From positions 6,810 through 70,809 of the forward strand of contig JAEWAN010000002.1 of the NCBI GenBank assembly GCA_023391625.1: a DNA stretch of 64,000 nucleotides, given 5' to 3'. Position numbers and translations under genes: made by a program. The stretch's first letter is position 1. Each line of letters begins with the position of its first letter. Origin of the DNA: Bacteroidota bacterium. Lineage in GTDB: Bacteria; Bacteroidota; Bacteroidia; Bacteroidales; Paludibacteraceae. Shown here piece by piece: positions 52,473-60,364 of the stretch. The notes beneath the pieces are model-generated. The model did not search any database. It worked only from the letters and a program-made list of their open reading frames with translations, and was not told the DNA's origin.

Positions 52473-54497
52473 ATGCTGATCAATACAACGGAGCAGGCAC
52501 ATGCGAAAGTTGAAAGAATCTTTCGGGTTATTCTGCCAGAAAGTGGTCTGACTGTGCGCAAGGAACAGATTCTTCTTTGCCACGACATGTTGGACGGTCT
52601 GCTTCATAACACAATTTCTCTCTGCGATGCAGGCGTTGGCATTGGTAAAACATACGCATATCTTGTAGCCTGCATCCTGGCGCAGAAGTATTCCCTCCAC
52701 TTGAATCGGCCAATCGTGATCTCAACCTCCAGCGTTGCGCTGCAGGATGCGATCATCGGAGAATACCTTCCGTTTTTATCAAAGGTGCTATTGTCCAACA
52801 GTGTTATTGATGTACCTTTGACAGCGTATCTGCGCAAGGGGAAAGAGCGATTCGTTTGCGATGAGCGTTTGTCCCAACGCTTAAAGGCTGTCGCGGGAAC
52901 AAAGAAAAATGCGAAGCAACTTGCGGCGCTTCGTTCGCTTATGCTTCGCTATGATCTGGACACCGTAACAGGGCTCAGCGAATTTGACAGGCGGCAGGTC
53001 TGCGTACCGAAAGCGTGCCCAAAATCCTGTGCCAGAAAGGATACATGTCGTTATCATGTTTATCTGCACCAGGCACAATCAGGACCTGCCATGATTCAAA
53101 TATGCAATCACAATTATCTCTTGGCAGATGCGGAGCATCGCCGGCAAGGGTTTCATCCTCTGCTCAAAGGGTACGGAATTCTTGTGGTGGACGAAGCCCA
53201 TAAACTGTGGGATGCAGCTTGTCAGATGTATGGGGAAGCCCTCTCATCTCAGGATTTTGAAGAGCTCACCAACTTGCTGGAAAAAGAAAAATGCAGCCAG
53301 GCAGTGCACACTCTCCGGGAGAAGAGCGCGCATTTCGCAGCTGCATTTCGACAGGTGGAAACGAGGGAAGACGAACGCTGCCGCCTTCCGCTTATTCTTA
53401 CATCGATCCGGAGCAAGGTTCTCATGGATTGCGAGAACTCTTTTTCTCAGATAAAAAGAACACTGCCTGAAAAAGCACCCCGCTGGCTGGTCCACCGACT
53501 GGAAAAGATGGAAAGGACAACGCGGCTTTTTCGGGAGCAGGACAGCAGGTACATTCGATATCTGAAATATGACAGGGATGGAACCCCGTTTCTGTGCGCC
53601 GTCAATAAGGACATCCCAAAGCAGCTCCGGCGCGCATTATGGGAGCAGCGTATTCCGGTGATCCTGACCTCGGGAACACTGAAAGCGGGGAATGATTTTC
53701 ATCCGGTTATGGAGAAGACAGGGCTGGATTCTTTGCCGAATGTACGAACCTATTCTGCACCATCGCCTTTTGATTATAAAAGGAATTGTCTGCTTTATTT
53801 CCCTGAGAGCAGCAAGGGGGAACCCCACGGCAGCAATTCAGAAAGCAAACGAATCGCCAAAGAAATACTCCAGCTTGTCCATGCGACCGGTGGGCACACA
53901 CTGGTGCTGTTTACATCCTACTCACTTATGGGAGCGGTATACAGCCTTGTGAAGGATCAGATGCCGGTTCCGCTCATGGAAGTGTGGCGCAATTCCCAGG
54001 ATACGATCCGTCGCTTCAAAAGAGAGCAAAATGCCGTACTGTTTGCAGCGGGAAGCTGCTGGGAGGGAATCGACTTCCCAGGCGATATAGTTTCGTCCCT
54101 CATCATCCCGCGCCTGCCGTTCCCAGTGCCGGATCCCATCCGGGAAGCACAGCAGGCAAACTATATGACCTTGCAGGATTACATCAACGCGGTTATTGTG
54201 CCGGAGATGCAGGTGAAACTTCGTCAGGGATTTGGACGGGCTATCCGGACAGAAACAGATACCTGTGTGGTATCGATCCTGGATCACAGAGCCGCGCCGG
54301 GCGGAAAATATCATCAAGAGGTTATGGAGGCGCTGCCTCCGGTACCTGTTACAAGACAAATCGAAGACATAGAACAATTCATCCGGGCCAGAAAAGGCCC
54401 GGATTATTTTTTTGTATATGGGAGGGAACAAATGTGTTTGGAGACAGAGAAATGCGAACGGTTTGGCTTTACAGCCGGAGCGGAAGGCAGAGTCTGA
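52473..54497 (+). CDS. DinG/XPD-like superfamily 2 helicase
   Basis: The 674-residue ATP-dependent DNA helicase has Walker A DAGVGIGKTYAY (about residue 52), four Cys in CVPKACPKSCARKDTC (about 176-191) fit for an iron-sulfur cluster, DEAH in ILVVDEAHKLWD (about 240) and motif VI QGFGRAIR near 588. Start ATG 52473 follows AAAGGAG. The last part overlaps a terminator hairpin (54382-54413) and the start of the next gene. It may act in element replication or repair. Confidence 0.88.
   Translation: MLINTTEQAHAKVERIFRVILPESGLTVRKEQILLCHDMLDGLLHNTISLCDAGVGIGKTYAYLVACILAQKYSLHLNRPIVISTSSVALQDAIIGEYLPFLSKVLLSNSVIDVPLTAYLRKGKERFVCDERLSQRLKAVAGTKKNAKQLAALRSLMLRYDLDTVTGLSEFDRRQVCVPKACPKSCARKDTCRYHVYLHQAQSGPAMIQICNHNYLLADAEHRRQGFHPLLKGYGILVVDEAHKLWDAACQMYGEALSSQDFEELTNLLEKEKCSQAVHTLREKSAHFAAAFRQVETREDERCRLPLILTSIRSKVLMDCENSFSQIKRTLPEKAPRWLVHRLEKMERTTRLFREQDSRYIRYLKYDRDGTPFLCAVNKDIPKQLRRALWEQRIPVILTSGTLKAGNDFHPVMEKTGLDSLPNVRTYSAPSPFDYKRNCLLYFPESSKGEPHGSNSESKRIAKEILQLVHATGGHTLVLFTSYSLMGAVYSLVKDQMPVPLMEVWRNSQDTIRRFKREQNAVLFAAGSCWEGIDFPGDIVSSLIIPRLPFPVPDPIREAQQANYMTLQDYINAVIVPEMQVKLRQGFGRAIRTETDTCVVSILDHRAAPGGKYHQEVMEALPPVPVTRQIEDIEQFIRARKGPDYFFVYGREQMCLETEKCERFGFTAGAEGRV
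54382..54413 (+). terminator. Terminator inside the 3' end of the helicase gene
   Basis: TCCGGGCC-AGAAAA-GGCCCGGA (54382-54403) is followed by TTATTTTTTT. It lies 84 bases before the helicase stop codon and before the ribosome-binding site of the recombinase-like gene. Confidence 0.75.
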
Positions 54498-54847
54498 GTG
54501 AGTTGTCTGCGCAAATGACAGACCTGCTGGAGGAAGCAGAACGGAGGGGATACATTGTTGTCGGCACTTCTCAGGATCAGCACAGTGGTAATAGTATCCA
54601 CCGCGCAGGGCTGAAACTTATGATGGGAGAAGTTCGCCGGGGAAATGCACATATTGTTATGGTATGGGATCTTTCACGCCTCAGTAGGGATAACAGCACG
54701 CTCATCCGGATACTGAACTTTTTGCAGGATCATGGCGCTGTGCTGGTAACGGCTGGTACGGATCTGCGCTATGAACTCAGCATCCGTGGCCTGGAATCGT
54801 CTCTGCGCAAGCGGGCGGTCCAAAAGAGGAGGTCGCTGCCATGGTAA
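54452..54847 (+). CDS. Resolvase-domain serine recombinase-like protein, catalytic Ser doubtful
   Basis: The 131-residue protein starts at ATG 54452 after GGAGA, overlapping the helicase end by 46 bases. It consists of the resolvase N-terminal domain only: LYSRSGRQSLSELSAQMTDL, then HIVMVWDLSRLSRDNSTLI and DHGAVLVT. In the usual Y-x-R-x-S pattern the last position is Gly here (Y-S-R-S-G), so the Ser is shifted by one or lost. No DNA-binding domain follows. It may be an accessory or remnant protein. Confidence 0.7.
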   Translation: MRTVWLYSRSGRQSLSELSAQMTDLLEEAERRGYIVVGTSQDQHSGNSIHRAGLKLMMGEVRRGNAHIVMVWDLSRLSRDNSTLIRILNFLQDHGAVLVTAGTDLRYELSIRGLESSLRKRAVQKRRSLPW

Positions 54848-55032
54848 AACAGCTGAAGGCGAAGGGGGACAAGGAAAAAGCGGTTGTGCTGGAGCGACGG
54901 TATGGGCCGTATTCTGTCAAGATATGTTTCGCAGAACAAAGTTCTGGCACGGCACAAAACCTGTTGGACGTGATTATGCAGGCGTATCGATATCGAATGG
55001 AAAGGGCGCAGAATTTGCAATCCGGTTATTAA
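54841..55032 (+). CDS. Small TnpW-like protein
   Basis: The 63-residue protein overlaps the previous gene by seven bases. RRYGPYSVKICFAEQSSGTA followed by a helix (LLDVIMQAYRYRME) resembles the TnpW pattern of a YxVxxxF strand and an SxxT helix, but the match is weak. It meets the minus-strand SLOG gene tail to tail (4-base overlap). Confidence 0.55.
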   Translation: MVKQLKAKGDKEKAVVLERRYGPYSVKICFAEQSSGTAQNLLDVIMQAYRYRMERAQNLQSGY

Positions 55033-55466
55033 GCGTCATGTTTGTTTGGATAAACGATGATCGGTTTGCCTTTGCGCGCTGCGAAAGAGAGCGTGGCGGC
55101 AGCCCCTCCCCAACTGTGCTGTACATACGCCACCACGATATCGGAGTTTTCAACGAGCCAGCGGTTTCGTCTGGAGATAGCGTAGCGTGGCGGAACGTTT
55201 TCCAAAGGCGGATACAAAGAATTATCGTAGAGCTGAAGGTCTACATCAGTGGAAAGATAAGCGAGGACCAGCGTGGATTCAATGTCGGGGAACTCGGCTT
55301 TCAACTCATGAACAATTTGGACAGCCATGAGGTCAAACGCTCCATAACCGCCCAAGAGAAAAGTGTTCGCGCCCTGTCCAATAAGATCACAAACGACTTC
55401 TCGCAGCCAGCTTTTTACCTGAACAGGGTGTTCAAGTGTCCGATGTCCGCAGAATGTTACGGTCAT
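55029..55466 (-). CDS. SLOG-fold (DUF1273/YpsA-like) protein
   Basis: The 145-residue protein has MTVTFCGHRTLEHPVQVKSW, then FLLGGYGAFDLMAVQIV and SDIVVAYVQHSWGGAAATLS, the Rossmann-like nucleotide-binding pattern of DUF1273/LOG relatives with a GGYGAFD loop. Such proteins are thought to sense or process nucleotides, often in element-associated defence or signalling. It is divergent from an XRE gene across a 32-base palindrome. Confidence 0.75.
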   Translation of the reverse strand: MTVTFCGHRTLEHPVQVKSWLREVVCDLIGQGANTFLLGGYGAFDLMAVQIVHELKAEFPDIESTLVLAYLSTDVDLQLYDNSLYPPLENVPPRYAISRRNRWLVENSDIVVAYVQHSWGGAAATLSFAARKGKPIIVYPNKHDA

Positions 55467-55476
55467 ACAGCATCAC

Positions 55477-55508
55477 CTCTATATAGTGATTATATTCACT
55501 ATATAGAG
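55477..55508. promoter_or_regulatory. Long palindromic operator between SLOG and XRE genes
   Basis: CTCTATATAGTGA (55477-55489) and TCACTATATAGAG (55496-55508) are exact inverted repeats around TTATAT. The site overlaps the minus-strand promoter and lies 41 bases before the XRE start; TATAAT at 55523-55528 may be the plus-strand -10 box. It is the likely binding site of the XRE protein. Confidence 0.7.
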
Positions 55509-55549
55509 CCGCGGCAAGCCCCCTATAATATTGGCAATGGGGTGATGCG

Positions 55550-55786
55550 ATGCCGATTTCCTTTCGACCAATGCGGCAGCTTATGGAACAAAAGAAGATC
55601 TCCTTCTACCGCTTGGCAAACGAAGGAATCGACGCTCAGACTTTACAGCGTATTCGGCACGATAAGCCGGTAACAACGGAAACGCTGGGGAAATTGTGCG
55701 AGATCATGGATTGCCAGCCGGGAGACCTGATTGAGTATCTCCGTACGGACAAACACGAACCCAAAGTGCAAGGCTGCCAGGGATAA
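55550..55786 (+). CDS. Small XRE (Cro/C1-type) regulator
   Basis: The 78-residue protein is a single helix-turn-helix domain: FRPMRQLMEQKKISFYRLAN, IDAQTLQRIRHDKPVTTETL and LCEIMDCQPGDLIEYL. Start ATG 55550 follows GGGGTGATGCG. It probably represses both divergent genes through the palindrome upstream. A terminator follows. Confidence 0.85.
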   Translation: MPISFRPMRQLMEQKKISFYRLANEGIDAQTLQRIRHDKPVTTETLGKLCEIMDCQPGDLIEYLRTDKHEPKVQGCQG

Positions 55787-55805
55787 CATATAAATATGTA
55801 TAGAA

Positions 55806-55843
55806 GAAGGCTACCCGACGTTCAGACGGGCGGCCTTCTTTTT
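55806..55843 (+). terminator. Terminator after the small XRE gene
   Basis: GAAGGC...CCCG (55806-55817) pairs with CGGG..GCCTTC (55827-55838), followed by TTTTT. Confidence 0.85.
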
Positions 55844-56034
55844 GCGTCACAGGAGTGTAATGTGCTGCAATTTTACCAGTTTGAACAGCGGTGTTTCTCC
55901 GTTTTGGTGATAGCTTTCCTTTACTGTATAGGGTAGTGTTGTAGTGAGGGGAGGCTATACCTCCCCGGCAGAACCTTGAAAAAAGAATAGGACCGGTCCG
56001 AATTGCAGGCATGACCTACAAGGAGGACAGGGCA

Positions 56035-57765
56035 GTGAAGTATACCAATCAATTCGGAGAATCCGTCCAAATCTCAGCAAGCGATGAGATTTGGCTCAAT
56101 GATGAGTTTTTTGCAAGGGAGATGGCCAAGCTGCCGCCTGATGCGCCGCGCGCGGGACTCGCCTACCGTGTGTCGACCAAAGGGCAGGTGGATCATGACG
56201 ATATCTCCATGCAGAAAATCGAGTGCCGGAAATTCTGCGCGCAGCATGGCTGGCGCGTGGTGCTGGAAAAGGCCGAGAAGGGCGTTTCGGGATCAAAAGT
56301 ATCCGCAACCAAACGAGACGCCATTCAGGAGTTGAAAGCAGAAGCGGAAAAAGGGAACATTGACATCCTGCTGGTATTCCTCTTCGACCGCCTTGGCCGC
56401 ATTGAAAGTGAAACACCATATGTAGTGGAATGGTTTGTGAAGCACGGTGTGGAGGTCTGGAGTACCCGCGAGGGACAGCAAAAGATCGACAGCCATACCG
56501 ACAAGCTTATCAACTACATCCGCTTCTGGCAGGCGGCGGGGGAGTCGGAAAAGATTGCAGAACGGGTGGCGACACGCATTCAGCAGCTCAATTCCAGCGG
56601 CCATTACAGCGGAGGTACGGTGGCCTATGGCTATCGGGCGGTGCATAAGGGCCGAGTGAACAAAAAAGGGCAGCCTGTAAAGGACCTCGAAGTTGATCCG
56701 GCGGAGGCGCCCATTGTGCAGGAGTTGTTTGAACTGGCAGCCTTTGAAGGAAAAAGCGCCTACGCAATGGCAGAGATGCTGAATAACCGAGGGCTGCGTA
56801 CCCATAGTGGAGCGAAATTTACCCCGGTCCATGTACTGCGGATTTTGCGCCATGAGGGATACCTTGGGTATATCGTCACCCGCAGCGTTAAATCGCAGCA
56901 CCTGCCGGAACTGGAGATCATAAGCCAGGAGTTGTTCCAAAAGGCCAACGAGATGGTAGATATGAGATGTACCGCAAACGCCGAGGCGCGCAAGGTGGCC
57001 CATAAGTCGGATAACAATACCTTGCTGGCCGGGCTCGTCTACTGCGCACACTGCGGAGCCAAGATGTCCGGATTCATGCATCACGACCGCTATAAGCTGA
57101 GGGATGGCACGGTAAAAGAATCCCTGAAGCCCAAGTACAACTGCTATCAGAGGGCGCAGAAACTTCGGGATTGCGACGGTCAGGCGCTGTACTTGGCAGA
57201 TCGTGTGGACGGGATCGTGCTGGAAGTAGTGCGAGAACTCTTCTCTTCCATCCGCTGTGCGCCGCGGGATAAGCTGCTGGAGCAGAAGATTCGGCAGGAA
57301 TATCGGGACAAGCGCAAGCAGAAGGCGGCAATGGAAAAGCGACTGCAGGACTGCGAACATGCGCTGGAGCGATACGAAGCAGAAGTGCTGCGGTGCCTTG
57401 ATGGTGAGAGCGGATTCTCACAGGAAATGCTGGCTCGCCTGATCGCCAAGGCGGAAGCAGAGCTGCGGGCTGCGCGACAGGAGTACGCAAAAGTGCTGCA
57501 GGAAGCGGAAGATGACCGCGAACTCGCGCAAAAGATCAAGGAGTGCTACCGACAGTTCTGCGGCTGGGCTGAGGAATTTGAACTGGCGCCTCTTACCCGT
57601 AAGCGGATGATCCTGAGCGAACTGCTGGAAAAGGTGGAGGTGGGCAAAGGCTATCAGGTGACCGTCCATGTGAAACTGACCTACAAGCAGTTCCTGGAAC
57701 TGTGCCAGACAGAAGAAACCAGCGAAAATTCTCTAAGAAACGCCACAGACGGAAATGTGGCTTAA
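56035..57765 (+). CDS. Large serine recombinase/integrase
   Basis: The 576-residue recombinase starts at GTG 56035, seven bases after AAGGAGG; ATG 56011 is in frame but lies before that site. An unusual 40-residue N-terminal extension precedes the catalytic Ser in LAYRVSTKGQ (about Ser47). FLFDRLGRIESETPYVVEWF, the recombinase domain, a zinc ribbon (CAHCGAKMS with later Cys) and a long coiled coil follow. It is probably the integrase of the element whose end is the tRNA-Lys fragment 55 bases downstream. Confidence 0.92.
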   Translation: MKYTNQFGESVQISASDEIWLNDEFFAREMAKLPPDAPRAGLAYRVSTKGQVDHDDISMQKIECRKFCAQHGWRVVLEKAEKGVSGSKVSATKRDAIQELKAEAEKGNIDILLVFLFDRLGRIESETPYVVEWFVKHGVEVWSTREGQQKIDSHTDKLINYIRFWQAAGESEKIAERVATRIQQLNSSGHYSGGTVAYGYRAVHKGRVNKKGQPVKDLEVDPAEAPIVQELFELAAFEGKSAYAMAEMLNNRGLRTHSGAKFTPVHVLRILRHEGYLGYIVTRSVKSQHLPELEIISQELFQKANEMVDMRCTANAEARKVAHKSDNNTLLAGLVYCAHCGAKMSGFMHHDRYKLRDGTVKESLKPKYNCYQRAQKLRDCDGQALYLADRVDGIVLEVVRELFSSIRCAPRDKLLEQKIRQEYRDKRKQKAAMEKRLQDCEHALERYEAEVLRCLDGESGFSQEMLARLIAKAEAELRAARQEYAKVLQEAEDDRELAQKIKECYRQFCGWAEEFELAPLTRKRMILSELLEKVEVGKGYQVTVHVKLTYKQFLELCQTEETSENSLRNATDGNVA

Positions 57766-57815
57766 TTCCACGCAAAAACAGCTGAATAGCTGCCCTGAGC
57801 TAAGTGTGGTCGTAA

Positions 57816-57879
<64 letters not shown>

Positions 57880-57882
57880 AGA

Positions 57883-57918
57883 ACCACTGTTCATGTAAAA
57901 GTGAACGGTGGTTTTTTT
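57883..57918 (+). terminator. Terminator after the tRNA-Lys remnant
   Basis: ACCACTGTTCA (57883-57893) pairs with TGAACGGTGGT (57902-57912), followed by TTTTTT. Confidence 0.8.
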
Positions 57919-58100
57919 GTGTTTCAGAATACTTACAAGAACATTCACCTGCCTGCAATTCAGACCCAAAGACCCAGCGCTTTGTAGTGAAACAGCGTTG
58001 GGCTTTTGTGTTATAACTAAAACATAATATATGCGAGATTCAATAATTGGTCCTTCCGCCTCCCGTGTGCACAGGGAGACGATCATATATATAGAACAGG

Positions 58101-58128
58101 CCCCAGCTACAGCTGGGGCTATTTTTTT
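58101..58128 (+). terminator. Hairpin terminator upstream of the parM leader
   Basis: CCCCAGCTACAGCTGGGG (58101-58118) is followed by CTATTTTTTT. Confidence 0.75.
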
Positions 58129-58305
58129 ACAGGTTCCATGCCCAGGGGAAAGTGTACCCTTTTGCAGGCAGAGGTTTGAAACAGAGGCCCCGGGAAACCG
58201 GAGCGTACTGCGTTTTACCCCTCCCCCATACCCCCACCCCGGGTATATTACCGGCTGGGGAAAAGAGAAGGGAGTTTTCCACAAGCTCAGAAAGGAGAGA
58301 GAAAA

Positions 58306-59232
58306 ATCGAACAGGAGATCCTTGGCATTGACCATGGTTACTATGCCATGAAAACACGGCATTGTGTGTTTCCCACGGGGATCACGGCATATGAGCATGA
58401 GCCCTACACCCGGCAGGATGTGCTGGAATACGAGGGTCGCTGGTATGTGTGCGGGACAGGACGGCAGCCGCTGCAGCGGGATAAAACGGCGAGTGGCGGT
58501 TACTACCTGTTGACACTTGCAGCCATCGCAAAAGAATTGCGGCAGCGGGGGATAAAGGGCCGCTGTTCGGTAATACTGGCGGCGGGGCTGCCCTTGACAG
58601 GCTTTGGCCGTGAGAAGGAAGCCTTTGAAAAATATCTGCGGCGTTCTTCCCAGCCGGTGCAGTATCGGTATGAAGATGTGTCGTATGAGGTGACAATCAC
58701 AGACGTGAAACTGTTTCCACAAGGGTATTCGGCGCTCGCTCTTCACCCGGAGCTGATAACCGGGGAACCGTCTGTCCTGCTTATGGATATTGGCGGCTGG
58801 ACGGTGGATCTGATGCGGCTTGATAACGCTGTGCCCAACGCGGATACCTGCCGCAGTTTGGAATGGGGCATGATCCGTTGTCTGGACAGTGCGAGAGAAC
58901 AGGTACGCCGCACCATGGGGCTGTCTGTGACGGACGCACAGATCGAGCGCGTATTGAGCAGATTACCCTGTGCGCTGGACGAGAAGGCCCGAGAGGTGAT
59001 TCGGCAGCAGGGCCGCGTATATACGGAACATTTGTTGTCTGCGGCAATGGAGGCCGGCTTTGACCTCAAGGCAATGCCGGTGGTGATGCTGGGCGGCGGT
59101 GCCAGTGTGGTGAAACGATATGTCCGGGAAAGTGATCATTTGTGCCGGATGTTCCCGCTGCCTGACAGCCGAATCAACGCGGCGGGATTCGAGCGTCTTG
59201 CACAGCAGATGATCGCCCGAGGCAAGGCGTGA
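58306..59232 (+). CDS. parM: ParM/actin-like plasmid-type segregation ATPase
   Basis: The frame encodes about 308 residues. The phosphate-1 motif ILGIDHGYYAMKT is at the very start, then CSVILAAGLPLTGFG, the phosphate-2 motif VLLMDIGGWTVDLM (about residue 150) and VVMLGGGASVVK (about 262), as in ParM/StbA actin-like proteins that push DNA copies apart. AAAGGAGAG (58291-58299) is followed at ideal distance by ATC 58306; no standard start lies before the phosphate-1 motif, and ATG 58348 would delete it. The ParR-like gene overlaps its end. Confidence 0.82.
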   Translation: MEQEILGIDHGYYAMKTRHCVFPTGITAYEHEPYTRQDVLEYEGRWYVCGTGRQPLQRDKTASGGYYLLTLAAIAKELRQRGIKGRCSVILAAGLPLTGFGREKEAFEKYLRRSSQPVQYRYEDVSYEVTITDVKLFPQGYSALALHPELITGEPSVLLMDIGGWTVDLMRLDNAVPNADTCRSLEWGMIRCLDSAREQVRRTMGLSVTDAQIERVLSRLPCALDEKAREVIRQQGRVYTEHLLSAAMEAGFDLKAMPVVMLGGGASVVKRYVRESDHLCRMFPLPDSRINAAGFERLAQQMIARGKA

Positions 59233-59492
59233 AAAAGAGGCCCTGTTTTTCATTTCGGCCACGCCTTGAAGATGCGGAACAACGAAAGGCATGGGACATC
59301 CTGCAGGCTGTGCCGGAGGGCCAAAGGACCGCATTTGTAGTACGCGCTCTTTTGCAGAGTACAGAGCAGAATATTCTGGAACAAACCTTGCGGCGCGTGT
59401 TGAAAGAAGAAATGCGGGGACTCCAGCTCAAACCGCCAGCGGAAGAAAAAGCTGTACCCAGCCAGATGCTCGACTTTTTAGCGGGGCTGTAG
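59229..59492 (+). CDS. ParR-like small partner of ParM
   Basis: The 87-residue protein starts at GTG 59229, overlapping the parM stop. KKRPCFSFRPRLEDAEQRKA, then WDILQAVPEGQRTAFVVRAL, suggests a ribbon-helix-helix DNA-binding protein, and LEQTLRRVLKEEM is a helical tail. Position and size fit ParR, which binds the centromere and loads ParM. No close family match can be proven from the sequence alone. Confidence 0.6.
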   Translation: MKKRPCFSFRPRLEDAEQRKAWDILQAVPEGQRTAFVVRALLQSTEQNILEQTLRRVLKEEMRGLQLKPPAEEKAVPSQMLDFLAGL

Positions 59493-59652
59493 ATCGACTG
59501 AAAAAGTAAGGGTCAGCTATTGTTGGTTGTGACGTAAAGTTCGAAAAATACAGGCAAAAGGTTATTGGTCTTGGTGATAGCTGCCACGATGGTTTTCGAG
59601 TATGCTTGTGTTGCCGCCAGAGAAAGGCGGGAAAAACAAAGGAGGCTGCCAT

Positions 59653-60243
59653 ATGGAGCAGAAAACTGTGACAGGAAAAATCCCGACAGAGCTGCATGCC
59701 CGGTTCCGCAGCGAAATGGAAGCCCGAGGATGGACGATGTCCTTTGCGCTGGAGCAAGTCATCACTGAACATTTTGAAAATGAGAAAGGACGGAACAACA
59801 CAATGGAGAACACACGCACACTGGCCTTCGCGGTCTCGGAAGAATTTTTCCAGCTGGTCAAGGAGTACCTTGTCTGGTATGAGGAAACATACCATCGCCG
59901 GATAACACAGAAGCAATTCATCATCGGGCTGATCGAAGATGAGCTGGAGCGGAACGCTGAGGCGATGAAAGAGCGGCGGAATCGGCTGATGTCCGCACAA
60001 CAGGAGCGAGAGGATACAATCAGATTGTCCGAGCGAAATGAGGATGCCGGTACAGATGCGTCAGAGACAGAGTATATTGAGGAAACCACCGAGGACGAAG
60101 CAGCGGCCGAGTACGGCGAGGAAAGCGCCGAGGACGAAGCAGCGGCCGAGTACGGTGGGGAAACTGCCGAGGACGAAGCAGAGGCTGAGTACGGCGAGGA
60201 AAGCGATGAGGATGAGCCAGAGAACGAGTACAGAGAAGAATAA
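59653..60243 (+). CDS. Ribbon-helix-helix-like protein with acidic tandem repeats
   Basis: The 196-residue protein starts at ATG 59653 after AAAGGAGG. Residues 1-45 (TVTGKIPTELHARFRSEMEA) look like a ribbon-helix-helix. The middle is helical (TLAFAVSEEFFQLVKEYLVW). From about residue 140 the tail is made of four near-identical acidic units (EDEAAAEYGEESA type), coded by 36-base DNA repeats. Such tails may mimic DNA or bind basic proteins; function is unknown. Confidence 0.65.
   Translation: MEQKTVTGKIPTELHARFRSEMEARGWTMSFALEQVITEHFENEKGRNNTMENTRTLAFAVSEEFFQLVKEYLVWYEETYHRRITQKQFIIGLIEDELERNAEAMKERRNRLMSAQQEREDTIRLSERNEDAGTDASETEYIEETTEDEAAAEYGEESAEDEAAAEYGGETAEDEAEAEYGEESDEDEPENEYREE
60070..60231 (+). 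repeat. 36-base tandem repeats in the acidic protein gene
   Basis: Units of the type GCCGAGGACGAAGCAGCGGC-CGAGTACGGCGAGGAAA recur about four times, with decay towards the end. Each encodes one acidic unit of 12 residues. Copy number may vary between strains. Confidence 0.7.
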
Positions 60244-60254
60244 ACCGAAATTAC

Positions 60255-60290
60255 CAAGGCCCATGCACGGGGTTCCCTGCATGGGCCTTG
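60255..60290 (+). terminator. Perfect hairpin after the acidic-repeat gene
   Basis: CAAGGCCCATGCA (60255-60267) pairs with TGCATGGGCCTTG (60278-60290). No strong U-tract follows, so it may be a weak terminator or processing site. Confidence 0.5.
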
Positions 60291-60364
60291 TGCATTCTTG
60301 AAAAAGGAGGGATGCCTACTGCTTGCAATATACTGAGCAGAGTAAATTTGAGTGATGGAGCGTG

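Larger units (their letters stand above)
57880..58305. other. Region between tRNA-Lys remnant and parM
   Basis: No gene is supported in these 426 bases. They hold the tRNA terminator, a second hairpin CCCAGCGCT/AGCGTTGGG (57973-58001), a third perfect hairpin CCCCAGCT-AC-AGCTGGGG (58101-58118) with a T-tract, the C-rich tract at 58218-58240 and a ribosome-binding site for parM. A centromere for the ParM/ParR system may lie here. Confidence 0.5.

Noticed and set aside
56011..56034. ATG 56011 as start of the large serine recombinase
   Set aside because: The AAGGAGG site lies between this ATG and GTG 56035, so the GTG is the better start.
60070..60231. CRISPR array
   Set aside because: The 36-base units are contiguous and in frame with an acidic protein; there are no spacers.
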